The notes: generated from the sequence alone by a model not told the origin. A stretch of 64,000 nt of DNA from Vibrio sp. qd031 (GCF_002100145.1 NZ_JXQD01000030.1:1-64000), one strand, 5' to 3'; numbered from the stretch's first letter, positions 52,702 through 62,881 are shown. Program-made: numbers and translations.

Positions 52702-54054
52702 ATGAAATCTACCCTACTCTCTACCGCTGTAGCACTCGCTATAGCCTCTACCTCTACCTTTGCTGCCGATCTTATGTTTGCCCCTGGCGAAGACGATCGT
52801 TTTAACTGGCAAAGTTTTGAAGAACTAAAAGCAATGGATCTAAAAGGTGAAACCATCACTGTCTTTGGTCCATGGCTAACTGCCGATAAAGATTTAGTTG
52901 AAAGTGTCATCGCTTATTTTGAGGCGGCTACTGGCGCGACCGTAAATTACTCTGGCTCTGACAGCTTTGAGCAACAAATTGCCATTGATGTGCAAGCTGG
53001 TAGTGCACCTAACATTGCTATTTTCCCTCAGCCTGGTCTTGCGGCTGATCTTGCGTCAAAAGGATTCTTGACTCCATTAAGCGACGAAACTGCACCATGG
53101 CTAGAAGCCAACTACGCCGCTGGCTCTTCATGGGTCGATCTTGGCACCTTTGCAGGTAAAGATGGTAAAGATGATCTGTACGGCTTTTTCTATAAAGTCG
53201 ATTTAAAATCACTCGTTTGGTATGTACCGGAGAACTTTGAAGATGCCGGGTACGAAGTGCCTGAGACTCTAGAAGATCTTAAAGCACTTACTGAGCAAAT
53301 GGTCGCAGATGGTGAAACGCCATGGTGTGTTGGTTTAGGTTCAGGTGGTGCTACAGGTTGGCCTGCAACCGACTGGGTTGAAGATCTCATGCTTCGCACA
53401 CAGTCTCCACAAGATTATGACAAGTGGACCACCAACGAGCTTAAATTTAACGATCCTAAAGTGGTTGAAGCTATCGACGAGTTTGGTTGGTTTGTACTAA
53501 ACGACAAATTTGTCGACGGCGGTTCTCGCGCTGTTGCGGCAACCGACTTCCGTGATTCACCGAAAGGAATGTTTACATCACCTGCGAAGTGTTACATGCA
53601 CCGTCAAGCGTCGTTTATTCCTAGCTTCTTCCCAGAAGGTACTGAGCTAGGTATGGATGCAGACTTCTTCTACTTCCCAGCGTACGAATCTAAAGACTTA
53701 GGTAAACCGGTTCTAGGTGCGGGTACTATGTTTAGTATTACTAAGGATTCTAAAGGTGCACGTGCCTTTATGGAATTCTTGAAATCGCCTATCGCGCACG
53801 AGGTATGGATGGCTCAATCGGGCTTCTTAACTCCGTACAAAGGCGTGAACATGGACGCTTACGGTAACGATACGCTTAAGAAACAAGGGGCTATCTTACT
53901 TGATGCAACCACATTCCGCTTTGACGGTTCAGACCTAATGCCGGGTAAAATTGGCGCAGGCGCATTCTGGACAGGCATGGTGGACTACAGTGGTGGTAAA
54001 CCTGCTAAACAAGTGGCCGATGAAATCCAGAAAACATGGGATGCACTGAAGTAA
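52702..54054 (+). CDS. aglE: Alpha-glucoside ABC transporter, substrate-binding protein
   Basis: 450 residues from ATG 52702 (GGAG seven bases upstream; the earlier ATG at 52690 has none). Signal peptide ends at FAADLMF (~20-22). Bacterial extracellular solute-binding type 1 fold; motifs AAGSSWVDLGTFAGK and GAGAFWTGMVDYSGG resemble AglE/ThuE-like proteins. First gene of the importer operon and separated from aglF by a hairpin. A 230-bp region shared with GH13 holds the divergent promoters. Confidence 0.88.
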   Translation: MKSTLLSTAVALAIASTSTFAADLMFAPGEDDRFNWQSFEELKAMDLKGETITVFGPWLTADKDLVESVIAYFEAATGATVNYSGSDSFEQQIAIDVQAGSAPNIAIFPQPGLAADLASKGFLTPLSDETAPWLEANYAAGSSWVDLGTFAGKDGKDDLYGFFYKVDLKSLVWYVPENFEDAGYEVPETLEDLKALTEQMVADGETPWCVGLGSGGATGWPATDWVEDLMLRTQSPQDYDKWTTNELKFNDPKVVEAIDEFGWFVLNDKFVDGGSRAVAATDFRDSPKGMFTSPAKCYMHRQASFIPSFFPEGTELGMDADFFYFPAYESKDLGKPVLGAGTMFSITKDSKGARAFMEFLKSPIAHEVWMAQSGFLTPYKGVNMDAYGNDTLKKQGAILLDATTFRFDGSDLMPGKIGAGAFWTGMVDYSGGKPAKQVADEIQKTWDALK

Positions 54055-54068
54055 TTCCATCGACAATG

Positions 54069-54095
54069 GGCTCCTTTTGATATGACAAAGGAGCC
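54069..54095 (+). terminator. Intercistronic attenuator/terminator hairpin
   Basis: GGCTCCTTT-tgatatgac-AAAGGAGCC then TTTCTT, between aglE and aglF. Such hairpins stabilise the binding-protein mRNA and limit permease expression. Confidence 0.75.
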
Positions 54096-54145
54096 TTTCT
54101 TGATTGATCAGCTCGTCAATAACTAACGAATAACGCGAGGTCACG

Positions 54146-55156
54146 ATGGAGCAACTCTATACATCACTGATTATTATGGTCATAGGTGTCGCGACCTGTG
54201 CGTTTTACTATGTTTTTTCTAATTGGCTACTGACTGTATTTTTCCCAACACGTAACGTCGCCAATGCAAAGATGGCCAAAAATATACGCCGCGCGGCGGC
54301 TATTAGACCTTGGCTGTTTCTCTTTCCAGCACTGGCCTTTCTTACCCTTTACTTGATTTACCCTGTATTTGAATCGTTTTACTTATCATTGCATGACCGC
54401 AATGGTGACCAATTTGTCGGACTCTCTAATTACACATGGCTATTTCAAAACCCTGAGTTTCAAGAGTCTTTGGTCAATAACTTGTTGTGGCTGTTGGTTG
54501 TACCTGCCGCCTCTACCTTCTTTGGGCTCGTGATCGCCGCACTGACCGATAAAGTCAGCTGGGGCAACATTGCCAAGAGTCTTATTTTCATGCCGATGGC
54601 CATCTCGTTTATCGGTGCATCCATCATCTGGAAGTTCATCTACGACTACCGAGGGCCAGGCTCTGAGCAAATTGGTCTTCTCAACGCCTTCGTCGAATTT
54701 TTAGGCTTTGCTCCTCAAGCGTGGATCACCATTCCGTTTTGGAACAATTTCTTCTTAATGGTGATTTTGATCTGGATCCAGACGGGTTTTGCAATGGTGA
54801 TTTTGTCAGCGGCGCTACGCGGGATCCCAGAGGAAACCGTCGAAGCGGCTGTCCTTGATGGCGCTAATGGCGTGCAGATTTTCTTTAAAATTCTCATCCC
54901 TCAAATTTGGGGCACCATCGCTGTGGTATGGACCACGATTACGATTTTGGTTCTCAAAGTATTCGATATTGTACTGGCCATGACCAATGGTCAGTGGAGC
55001 ACTCAGGTTCTCGCCAACATGATGTTTGATTGGATGTTTAGAGGGGGCGGTGACTTTGGACGTGGCGCAGCGATTGCGGTGATTATCATGATTGCCGTTA
55101 TTCCTGTGATGGTTTGGAACATGCGCAATGCCAGCGCTGAAATGGAGGATAGATAA
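54146..55156 (+). CDS. aglF: Alpha-glucoside ABC transporter permease (AglF-like)
   Basis: 336 residues. Six or more membrane helices; the EAA-type loop EETVEAAVLDGANGVQIFFKILIPQI (~230) marks the ABC sugar permease. N-terminal extension ~60 residues. The stop overlaps the aglG start (TAATG). Partner of AglG in the membrane channel. Confidence 0.9.
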   Translation: MEQLYTSLIIMVIGVATCAFYYVFSNWLLTVFFPTRNVANAKMAKNIRRAAAIRPWLFLFPALAFLTLYLIYPVFESFYLSLHDRNGDQFVGLSNYTWLFQNPEFQESLVNNLLWLLVVPAASTFFGLVIAALTDKVSWGNIAKSLIFMPMAISFIGASIIWKFIYDYRGPGSEQIGLLNAFVEFLGFAPQAWITIPFWNNFFLMVILIWIQTGFAMVILSAALRGIPEETVEAAVLDGANGVQIFFKILIPQIWGTIAVVWTTITILVLKVFDIVLAMTNGQWSTQVLANMMFDWMFRGGGDFGRGAAIAVIIMIAVIPVMVWNMRNASAEMEDR

Positions 55157-56331
55157 TGAGCTCAGGGACTCCAAAAGCAGCGAGTTTTAGCTTTAGTGCA
55201 ATGCGTCGCTCGCCACTCACTATACTGGTTCATGTGTCAGTATTGCTCATTGTCATAATGTGGACTCTACCCACTGCTGGCTTGTTCATTTCGTCATTTA
55301 GAGACAAAGACCAACTTGCTCTTTCTGGCTGGTGGACCAGCTTAAGTGCTTCCGAGCAAAACTTAGTAGCGCGTACCGAAGATCCTGACCAACAACGTGA
55401 AATGGATGGGAAGTTTATTTTAGAAGGGCAATTACTTGTCGCAGATAAGCCCACTGAAGTGATGGCGTTTGGCTTTTCGTCGCGTGAACCCAGTAAGTTC
55501 CTACCGGGTGAAACCGCAGAGATGAAAAATGGCACACTCACTGTGACTGAAGACGGGCACTATCAAATGATCCAAGAGGAGCCCTTTACAGGCTCACGAG
55601 GTAAGCGGGTATTCTATACCGCGGTCGTTCCGCCAAAGTTTGGATTGGATAACTACCGAGAGGTACTTACTTCAGAAGGGATTGGCCGCTCATTCATCAA
55701 CTCACTGACCGTTACCATTCCTGCGACTGTTATACCCATCTTAATTGCGGCCTACGCAGCCTACGCGTTGTCGTGGATGAAGATGCCTGGTCGGAGCTTA
55801 TTGCTGGCGGTTGTGGTTGGCTTGTTGGTCGTGCCACTGCAAATGTCACTCATACCGCTATTGAGATTATACAACGATATTGGCGCCGTTTTCGGTGTAG
55901 GGGCTAAGACGTACCTGGGGATATGGCTCGCGCATACAGGGTTTGGCTTACCCTTAGCCATTTATCTGTTGCGTAACTATATATCCAGTTTACCGCGAGA
56001 AATTATTGAGTCGGCCAAAGTTGATGGGGCAACAGACTTCGAAATATTTATGCGGATTGTATTGCCACTATCGTTTCCTGCTCTGGCATCGTTCGGCATA
56101 TTCCAGTTTTTGTGGGTTTGGAACGATCTGTTAGTCGCCACAGTATTTTTGGGAACCGGAGAAGAGCATATGGTGTTAACCGCTCGTCTAAGAGAGTTGC
56201 TCGGTTCGCGTGGTGGTAACTGGGAAATCTTGACTGCGTCGGCGTTTGTGTCGATAGCCGTACCTTTATTAGTCTTCTTCACACTGCAGCGCTACCTCGT
56301 TAGAGGACTGCTCGCTGGCTCTGTGAAATAG
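55156..56331 (+). CDS. aglG: Alpha-glucoside ABC transporter permease (AglG-like)
   Basis: 391 residues. EAA loop PREIIESAKVDGATDFEIFMRIVLPLS (~275). A large periplasmic insertion (~50-150) between the first two helices is characteristic of AglG-like permeases (MalG also has one). ATG overlaps the aglF stop by one base. Functions with AglF and AglK. Confidence 0.9.
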   Translation: MSSGTPKAASFSFSAMRRSPLTILVHVSVLLIVIMWTLPTAGLFISSFRDKDQLALSGWWTSLSASEQNLVARTEDPDQQREMDGKFILEGQLLVADKPTEVMAFGFSSREPSKFLPGETAEMKNGTLTVTEDGHYQMIQEEPFTGSRGKRVFYTAVVPPKFGLDNYREVLTSEGIGRSFINSLTVTIPATVIPILIAAYAAYALSWMKMPGRSLLLAVVVGLLVVPLQMSLIPLLRLYNDIGAVFGVGAKTYLGIWLAHTGFGLPLAIYLLRNYISSLPREIIESAKVDGATDFEIFMRIVLPLSFPALASFGIFQFLWVWNDLLVATVFLGTGEEHMVLTARLRELLGSRGGNWEILTASAFVSIAVPLLVFFTLQRYLVRGLLAGSVK

Positions 56332-56368
56332 ATACTTTTTCGTTGTACCTGATTAAAGAGAACAACCT

Positions 56369-57466
56369 ATGACAGGATTAAGTCTTAAAAATATTAAAAA
56401 GGCCTACGGAAAAACCGAGGTTATCCATGGGGTTGATTTGGACATCGAACAAGGTGAGTTTGTTGTCTTTGTTGGACCTTCCGGCTGCGGTAAGTCTACT
56501 CTGCTTAGAATGATAGCGGGGCTTGAAGACATCACCTCGGGTGACATGTTCATTGAGTCGGCACAGGTCAATGATATGCCAGCGGCTATGCGCGGCATCG
56601 CCATGGTATTCCAGACCTACGCTCTCTACCCACACATGACCGTTTATGACAACATGGCATTTGCGATGCGGATTGCCAAGCAAGACAAAGAAACCATCCA
56701 TGAACGTGTTATGGACGCCGCAAGAATGCTGCAATTAGAGCCCTATCTAGATAGGCTACCTAAAGCCCTATCAGGCGGTCAAAGACAGCGCGTTGCGATA
56801 GGCCGAGCGATTGTCAGGCAGCCCAAAGTGTTCTTGTTCGATGAGCCTTTATCTAACTTGGATGCGGCCCTTCGTGTACAAACTCGAATAGAAATCGCTA
56901 ACCTTAACGAACAGTTACCGCAAACCACCATGATTTATGTTACCCATGATCAGGTAGAAGCAATGACACTGGCCGACCGCATCGTGGTTTTGTCGGCGGG
57001 AATTATTGAGCAAGTGGGAACCCCGCTCGAGCTGTATACGAGTCCGGCAAACGTATTTGTGGCTCAATTTATTGGCTCACCGTCGATGAATATTGTGACC
57101 TGTCAATGTCTAAAAAGCGGCGATACGACCCATCTTAAGGCACCAAGCGGTCTAGATGTAGCAGTGCCTATTTCGTCTCACAATGAGTTAGTAGGCCAGC
57201 CATTAAGTCTAGGTGTGCGACCGGAAGATTATCAACTGGCAGATCAACACAATGCCATGATCAGTGGCGAAGTGATGTTTGTCGAATCACTTGGTGAAGT
57301 GACGCTTTTGCACATCAATGTTGAAGGGGTTGAGCAAGCCATTATTGCGAAGTTACCTGGTATTTATGACTTTCACAAAGGGGAGACTATTCACCTAACT
57401 GCCGACTTAGAGAAGGTTCACCTATTTAACGAAAAAGGAATATCGCTCAAACACTTAGTTAATTAA
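56369..57466 (+). CDS. aglK: ABC transporter ATP-binding protein (AglK/MalK/MsmK-like)
   Basis: 365 residues. Walker A GPSGCGKST (~38-46), signature LSGGQRQRVAIGRAI, Walker B VFLFDEPLSNLD, H-loop VTHDQVEAM. The C-terminal regulatory domain (~240-365) has the TOBE-type fold. 37 bp after aglG. Energises the importer. Confidence 0.93.
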   Translation: MTGLSLKNIKKAYGKTEVIHGVDLDIEQGEFVVFVGPSGCGKSTLLRMIAGLEDITSGDMFIESAQVNDMPAAMRGIAMVFQTYALYPHMTVYDNMAFAMRIAKQDKETIHERVMDAARMLQLEPYLDRLPKALSGGQRQRVAIGRAIVRQPKVFLFDEPLSNLDAALRVQTRIEIANLNEQLPQTTMIYVTHDQVEAMTLADRIVVLSAGIIEQVGTPLELYTSPANVFVAQFIGSPSMNIVTCQCLKSGDTTHLKAPSGLDVAVPISSHNELVGQPLSLGVRPEDYQLADQHNAMISGEVMFVESLGEVTLLHINVEGVEQAIIAKLPGIYDFHKGETIHLTADLEKVHLFNEKGISLKHLVN

Positions 57467-57550
57467 CCACAGCAATATGATAGTTATCACAACAGCCCTC
57501 TGATCCCTGAACCATACTCACACTAGGTTTACGGAAATAGGGGGCTATTT

Positions 57551-58939
57551 ATGTCGGCACCGCATCGCGCCAGTTTATCCATCGACAACCACCCCTGGTT
57601 CGAACATCATCGTAGCAGCGTAATATTTTGCCTCGACGTTATGATATTCGCGCTACTTTATACCTATTTACCATTAGAGCATGACGTCACTGTAGGTCTG
57701 GCAATACTGGTGTTTATCGCCATTTTGTGGCTCACCGAAGCATTACACGTTACAGTCACTGCATTGTTGGTGCCAATACTCGCGGTAGTATTCGGCGTAT
57801 TTGATCTCCAAAATGCCTTACACAGCTTTTCCAATTCGATAATATTTCTCTTCTTAGGAGGCTTCGCGTTAGCGGCGGCATTACACCGTCAGGGGCTGGA
57901 TAAAATTATCGCAGACCAGGTTCTGGTGCTGGCACGCGGTAAACTGCTAAGCGCAGTTCTGTTACTGTTTGGGACGACCGCATTGTTATCGATGTGGATC
58001 AGTAACACCGCGACCACGGCTATGATGCTGCCGCTCGTGTTAGGTATTTTGACCAAGCTTGATCCTAACAAGCAACACAGCGGCTATGTGTTTGTTTTAT
58101 TAGGCATTGCCTACAGCGCAAGCATTGGTGGTATCGCGACCATTATTGGCAGCCCTCCTAATGCTATCGCCGCCTCAGAAATGGGCCTAACCTTTACCCA
58201 ATGGATGTCTTTTGGCGTTCCAGCCGTGATCGTTTTGCTGCCAATCGCTATCGCTATACTCTATATGGTCTTGAAACCCGATCTTAGTGGTGAATTTAAC
58301 TTTGCCACTACAAACATCAAGTTAACTAAGAATCAAAAATTGGTCTTGGGGATCTTTGCGCTAACCGTAGGTGCGTGGATATTTAGCAAACCTCTTAGTG
58401 CGCTATTTGGCGGAATAGCCAAGTTTGATACCTTGGTAGCAATCACAGCAATCGTTGCACTTGGACTGGCAAAAGTCGTTCATTGGAATGATATTGAAAG
58501 AACCGCAGATTGGGGGGTGTTGTTGCTGTTTGGCGGCGGTATTTGCTTAAGTAACATCCTTAAAGCCACCGGAGCCAGTCTTTATTTGGCGACCACACTC
58601 AGCCTATTGATCCAAGATTGGCACACAATATTGATCATCGGCATGCTGGCCATGTTCGTGGTGTTTTTGACCGAATTTGCTAGCAATACCGCCAGTGCAG
58701 CATTATTGATTCCAGTGTTTGCCGGCGTTGCTGAAGCGTTTGGGCTGTCGCCCATGATTGTGTCAGTGCTTATTGCAATGTCCGCTTCATGCGCGTTTAT
58801 GTTGCCCGTCGCAACGCCACCAAACGCTATTGTCTTTGGGTCTGGTCACATACAGCAAAAAGAGATGATGCGTATAGGTCTGGTGCTGAACCTATCCTGC
58901 ATTGTCATTTTGACTGTTCTTGTGAGTATCTGGTTGTAG
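57551..58939 (+). CDS. SLC13/DASS-family Na+-coupled anion transporter
   Basis: 462 residues, about 12 membrane segments. Family motifs: SNSIIFLFLGGFALAAAL, LLSMWISNTATTAMMLPLVLG (SNT), GGIATIIGSPPNAIAAS (first), LTEFASNTASAALLIPV (SNT) and LPVATPPNAIVFGSG (second). Imports dicarboxylates, tricarboxylates or sulfate with sodium; substrate unknown. No clear operon link to the ABC genes (85 bp gap). Confidence 0.9.
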   Translation: MSAPHRASLSIDNHPWFEHHRSSVIFCLDVMIFALLYTYLPLEHDVTVGLAILVFIAILWLTEALHVTVTALLVPILAVVFGVFDLQNALHSFSNSIIFLFLGGFALAAALHRQGLDKIIADQVLVLARGKLLSAVLLLFGTTALLSMWISNTATTAMMLPLVLGILTKLDPNKQHSGYVFVLLGIAYSASIGGIATIIGSPPNAIAASEMGLTFTQWMSFGVPAVIVLLPIAIAILYMVLKPDLSGEFNFATTNIKLTKNQKLVLGIFALTVGAWIFSKPLSALFGGIAKFDTLVAITAIVALGLAKVVHWNDIERTADWGVLLLFGGGICLSNILKATGASLYLATTLSLLIQDWHTILIIGMLAMFVVFLTEFASNTASAALLIPVFAGVAEAFGLSPMIVSVLIAMSASCAFMLPVATPPNAIVFGSGHIQQKEMMRIGLVLNLSCIVILTVLVSIWL

Positions 58940-59073
58940 CAATTGACTCTAGCGTTGCGGGTAACTAATTTACTTCCGCTTGTAAATACCCTTTTTCGAA
59001 TAAACGATATTACATGTATTTTTCGGGGGCTCGAATAAAATGGCGTTCCTGTTCCCGATCAGTTCCTCATTCC

Positions 59074-59841
59074 ATGAAAAAATCACTATTACTCCTATTT
59101 CCGTTTGCTTTACCTGCATTGGCGGAAACCGACAATAAGCAAGAACTTCAAGACATGTCTGATCCACTAGCGGTTTATACGCAAGCGGGTGCTGGCTATA
59201 CCGTTAAAGGTGTGAACATGAAAGTAGGCCAGACATTTGATACCGGTAGCGACACCACCGTAGGCATGAATGTATTTGAAATTAAAGGCTTTGCTGGTGA
59301 AGCACTAGGCTGGGCCGATACTGCTGATAACAGTATCGATTCACTAAGATATCGTAAATTTGGCGTAGACCTAACTAACGGCCGCGGCTCTCAGGTCGAT
59401 CTTAATTTGGCATTTACCGATGGTACTGGCGCGCAAGGCAGTGCTTCTTACAGCTTCATTCAGGCATTGCCTAAGATGGGACCAGTAATGCTGTACCCTC
59501 TTGCGGGTGCCGGTGTTGCATTTGGTGAGACGTTTGACACTACGCGTGATGATGCACAAGCCCTCGATCGCTGGGATCTGCACGGCACGTTTTACGTGGT
59601 TGGTATGTACAGCAAGATTGATGTCACTGACACAATTTGGCTGAACTATAACCCAATGTTCATGGATAGCATTTCAGGGTCAGATATCCATAAGGATATT
59701 ATCGACGGTGAGCTTCTCCATGAAGTGTCTGCGAGTTACCAAATCAATGGCCGCACCAACATTCGTTATTTCGCTAACTGGAATCAAGACTCAAACTTTG
59801 CCGATGGTGACCATCGAGTCGAAGTTAACTACCAGTTTTAA
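59074..59841 (+). CDS. Outer-membrane beta-barrel protein
   Basis: 255 residues from ATG 59074 with signal peptide (MKKSLLLLFPFALPALA); an in-frame ATG at 59014 adds 20 unrelated residues. The mature part is rich in alternating hydrophobic strands and Gly/Asp turns and ends in VEVNYQF with the terminal Phe of outer-membrane proteins. Small porin-like or OmpW-like barrel; not a family I can name. Followed by its own terminator. Confidence 0.72.
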   Translation: MKKSLLLLFPFALPALAETDNKQELQDMSDPLAVYTQAGAGYTVKGVNMKVGQTFDTGSDTTVGMNVFEIKGFAGEALGWADTADNSIDSLRYRKFGVDLTNGRGSQVDLNLAFTDGTGAQGSASYSFIQALPKMGPVMLYPLAGAGVAFGETFDTTRDDAQALDRWDLHGTFYVVGMYSKIDVTDTIWLNYNPMFMDSISGSDIHKDIIDGELLHEVSASYQINGRTNIRYFANWNQDSNFADGDHRVEVNYQF

Positions 59842-59860
59842 GAACGCCTATCTCAACGCA

Positions 59861-59886
59861 AAACAGGAGCCAAAGTGCTCCTGTTT
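59861..59886 (+). terminator. Terminator of the OMP gene
   Basis: AAACAGGAGC-caaagt-GCTCCTGTTT plus CTT, 20 bp after the stop. Confidence 0.85.
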
Positions 59887-60010
59887 CTTAAACTCTAATT
59901 TTTTCCCCTGCACTCTTATACTACTTAAGCTCAAAGCGAATGGATAATGAAGTCGACTAAATTCTATTTACTCCATAAAATTAACTTGTTAACTGTAAGG
60001 AATAGTAGAC

Positions 60011-61657
60011 ATGGCGTCAGAAAAAATTGAATTACCCGTCGGGTACTATTTAGAAAATTTTCGACGCTTGGTGGATCATGCTCAAAATAATTATTCCTCG
60101 CTAATAACGAAGCAAGAAACTCGTTGGCTCGCGACGTTTGCCTCTTTGTCCATACAAGGTCAACGATTGACCGTCAGACTGCTGACTCGTAAGGGGGTAT
60201 GGTTTCGAAGTGATAAGCTGATTTACCGGGAAATCCCCAATACAGAAGAAACGCTCAAAGAGTTGGACAATGCAGAGATAGTACATCTCAATCCTCCCCT
60301 GAGTGCTGTCGAGTTGGGCACACAACTATTAACTAAGAACGAAATCATTCAACGGTTTCCAGTCTCGAATAAGCAGTTAAAGAAGCCGCAACTCATCGAA
60401 GAGTTATGTGATACCGCGCAGGTACATCACTGTTCATTTACCATCGTTCAATTGATAGACAACGAGATACTAGACACTCTGCTGCTGCTGTTTTTCGCCA
60501 ACTATCATCAAGATCAGAGCCAGTTTATTCTCGAAGATCTTGGGGTACACAAGTTTGAAAACTATACACTGGACGAGCGCAACCGCTTTTACCAGCATCG
60601 GCAGCAACTAGAAAGTCTTCGATTATTCTCTCAACTGACCGATGATTACTACAATCGATATCGCTCGTTACCCAAGGATGATAAGATCGGTGCGTTAGAG
60701 CACTGGTACTCGCTCATAGACAACGACCGTAAACAGTACGCGGATCCGTCTGCACATTCATACACCCATACAAAAAGGCAAAGTCTGGTTAACCTCATTG
60801 CTCGGGACTTCGAGCGATTAGGTATGCACGATAAAGCATTAGAACTGTTCAATAGTACCGAGCTTCCACCATCACGTGAGCGCCGTGCGCGTATATTACT
60901 TCAGCAAGAACATGTTGATGAGGCCTCAATGATCATTAATGAAATGCTCGAACACCCTCTAAGTATCGAGGAACAAGAAGTGGCGCAGCGTTTACTGACT
61001 AAACAGTTGAGAGCTCAAGGCGAAAAAGTGCCGCGCACGTCTAAGCCTAAGGTTGCTGAAGATTTTATCCAGTTAGACCTCTCGACACAAAGAGTAGAGC
61101 TCGCTGCTGCAGACTACTATCGAGCACAAGGCTTTAAGGTGTACTACGTTGAGAATGCATTCTTATGTGGATTATTTGGTTTGCTGTACTGGGACGCTAT
61201 ATTTGCTGCTGTAGACGGTGCGTTCATCAATGCGTACCAAGCGCAACCTAAAAACCTTTACTCTTCAAAGTTTGCTCTGCTAAGGCAAGTAGAGCTAAAT
61301 CGCTGTAGAGAACAGTTTGAACAACAGGGTTATGCGTTCTTATCGAACACGCTGCAAAAAAAGCAGGATATATTAAACCCTTTTGTGTACTGGTCTTTGT
61401 TTGATCAAGAGTTGCTGTCGCAGGCAGAGCAATGCATACCACCCGATACCCTCCTTCAACTCACCGACATCATTTTGAGTGACCGAAAGGCTTACCGAGC
61501 AGGTATGCCCGATTTAGTTGCCTTTAGAGACGGTCAAACCTTCTGGATCGAAGTGAAGGGTCCGGGAGATAAACTGCAAGATAATCAGTGGCGATGGATA
61601 AAGCATTTTCAATCATTACAGTTACCGATCAGAGTCTGTTATGTAAATCATCAATAG
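60011..61657 (+). CDS. FAN1-like VRR-NUC structure-specific nuclease
   Basis: 548 residues. A SAP-like/HTH-containing N-terminal half (LLTKNEIIQRFPVSNKQLKKPQLIEEL ~116-145) and helical repeats lead to the C-terminal VRR-NUC domain: GMPDLVAFRDGQTFWIEVKGPGDKL with Asp501, Glu514 and Lys516 forming the PD-(D/E)xK centre. FAN1-type enzymes resolve interstrand cross-links and flaps. Complete; ATG at 60011 with AAGGAAT upstream. Upstream promoter lies in the ~125-bp gap. Confidence 0.9.
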   Translation: MASEKIELPVGYYLENFRRLVDHAQNNYSSLITKQETRWLATFASLSIQGQRLTVRLLTRKGVWFRSDKLIYREIPNTEETLKELDNAEIVHLNPPLSAVELGTQLLTKNEIIQRFPVSNKQLKKPQLIEELCDTAQVHHCSFTIVQLIDNEILDTLLLLFFANYHQDQSQFILEDLGVHKFENYTLDERNRFYQHRQQLESLRLFSQLTDDYYNRYRSLPKDDKIGALEHWYSLIDNDRKQYADPSAHSYTHTKRQSLVNLIARDFERLGMHDKALELFNSTELPPSRERRARILLQQEHVDEASMIINEMLEHPLSIEEQEVAQRLLTKQLRAQGEKVPRTSKPKVAEDFIQLDLSTQRVELAAADYYRAQGFKVYYVENAFLCGLFGLLYWDAIFAAVDGAFINAYQAQPKNLYSSKFALLRQVELNRCREQFEQQGYAFLSNTLQKKQDILNPFVYWSLFDQELLSQAEQCIPPDTLLQLTDIILSDRKAYRAGMPDLVAFRDGQTFWIEVKGPGDKLQDNQWRWIKHFQSLQLPIRVCYVNHQ

Positions 61658-61771
61658 TATGAGTCTAGCCAAAGATGTTCATGATAAAAGTAAAACCATA
61701 TTGTAACTAAACGCCCTATCTATCATACTGATTAAGCACGGATTTTGATACGCTACACAAAGAGATGGAAC

Positions 61772-62260
61772 ATGAAATCAACCACCCAGCTCCCCAGCAA
61801 TAAAGCATTGCGTTGGGCAAAAGTATTGCTAAAGGCATTGATTGGACTCGCAATTTCTGTGGGGTTAACCGTTGTAGCGGTCGCGTTTATCCCTAGTGCG
61901 TTCAAGTTTGGGTTAAACCTAACCCTAGATTTGCTGTCAGAAAAAAAATTCACCATCTACGATGTCAGCAACCGAGAGCAATTGGTTGAGCATTTCGAAT
62001 TGTCCAATCCAAATAACGACGATCATCTTTTGTTCAATCAATTATCCGAAAAGTTTGCGGATACGCGACAGCGCGATACTTTTTTTGCGCGGATGTTTGT
62101 CGCGCTTGATCACCCAGATATGTGCCAATACACCTTCATAGGAAAGCACCGCTTATACAATATTGCTTGGGTGGTACAAGCGAATGAATGCCGAAAGAAA
62201 CACATCTGTAAGGATAAAAGTAAGCAAGAGTGTCAACTTATTCTGGAGAAAAGAAGTTGA
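61772..62260 (+). CDS. Single-pass membrane protein of unknown function
   Basis: 162 residues from ATG 61772 (AGAGATGG upstream). One N-terminal membrane segment (VLLKALIGLAISVGLTVVAVAFIPSA ~18-42), followed by a charged soluble domain and a Cys-containing C terminus (CQYTF, CRKKHICKDKSKQEC). No family recognised. The last codons overlap the start of the VTT-domain gene. Confidence 0.65.
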   Translation: MKSTTQLPSNKALRWAKVLLKALIGLAISVGLTVVAVAFIPSAFKFGLNLTLDLLSEKKFTIYDVSNREQLVEHFELSNPNNDDHLLFNQLSEKFADTRQRDTFFARMFVALDHPDMCQYTFIGKHRLYNIAWVVQANECRKKHICKDKSKQECQLILEKRS

Positions 62261-62811
62261 CAAATAAACTGATCAAGTTTGTTTGGTTGGTCATTGCAAT
62301 CAGCGCTATTACCACCACACAAAACATCGTCTCCAATTATTCACTCGACGAAATGCAAGCATTGGTCGACGAAAATTTCTATCCGCTTATCGCAGCCTAT
62401 GCACTACTTATTAGCGTTAGAGGGCTGTTGTTCATTCCCACACTCCCAATCATCATAGTCATGGCGAGTTCACTGCCACCACTTATGATGTTTGGGGTAA
62501 CTTTGTTGGCCTCATGTTGCTCTTGCTACTTAGTGTGTTTGGCTGTGGATCATTTTGACATGAACAAACGGATCGAGAAACTGCCTCAAAAGTCCGTCAA
62601 AAAAGCACAACGTTGGATCCAGCGATTAGGTGTACCAGCCATTGCTGGTTGGGCATTCTTCCCTTTTGTGTTTACCGAGCTCATAGTGTATTTATCCCGG
62701 ATCTCGGGAATGAAACGCAAGCACATTGTTTTTGCCGCTGGGTTGGGCGAAGGTTTGCTTATCGCAGGCATTATTTATGTCACCGACTGGTTTGTCACCT
62801 TCACCTTGTAA
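62257..62811 (+). CDS. VTT-domain (TVP38/DedA-like) membrane protein
   Basis: 184 residues from TTG 62257 (GGAGAAAAG eight bases upstream); a GTG at 62230 is an alternative. Motifs PTLPIIIVMASSLPPLMMFGVTLLASC and GVPAIAGWAFFPFVFTELIVYLSRISGM fit the VTT/SNARE-associated family. Four to five membrane segments; possible lipid or ion transport. Start overlaps the previous stop (translational coupling). Confidence 0.72.
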   Translation: MTNKLIKFVWLVIAISAITTTQNIVSNYSLDEMQALVDENFYPLIAAYALLISVRGLLFIPTLPIIIVMASSLPPLMMFGVTLLASCCSCYLVCLAVDHFDMNKRIEKLPQKSVKKAQRWIQRLGVPAIAGWAFFPFVFTELIVYLSRISGMKRKHIVFAAGLGEGLLIAGIIYVTDWFVTFTL

Positions 62812-62835
62812 GCCTAATCAACCATGCCAAAACGC

Positions 62836-62863
62836 AAAAAGCCAACCCGGAGGTTGGCTTTTT
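62836..62863. terminator. Bidirectional terminator
   Basis: GCCAACC-cgga-GGTTGGC flanked by A5 and T5, between the VTT gene and the 44-codon minus-strand gene. Confidence 0.88.
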
Positions 62864-62881
62864 AGTATTCTTTTTTTTCTT

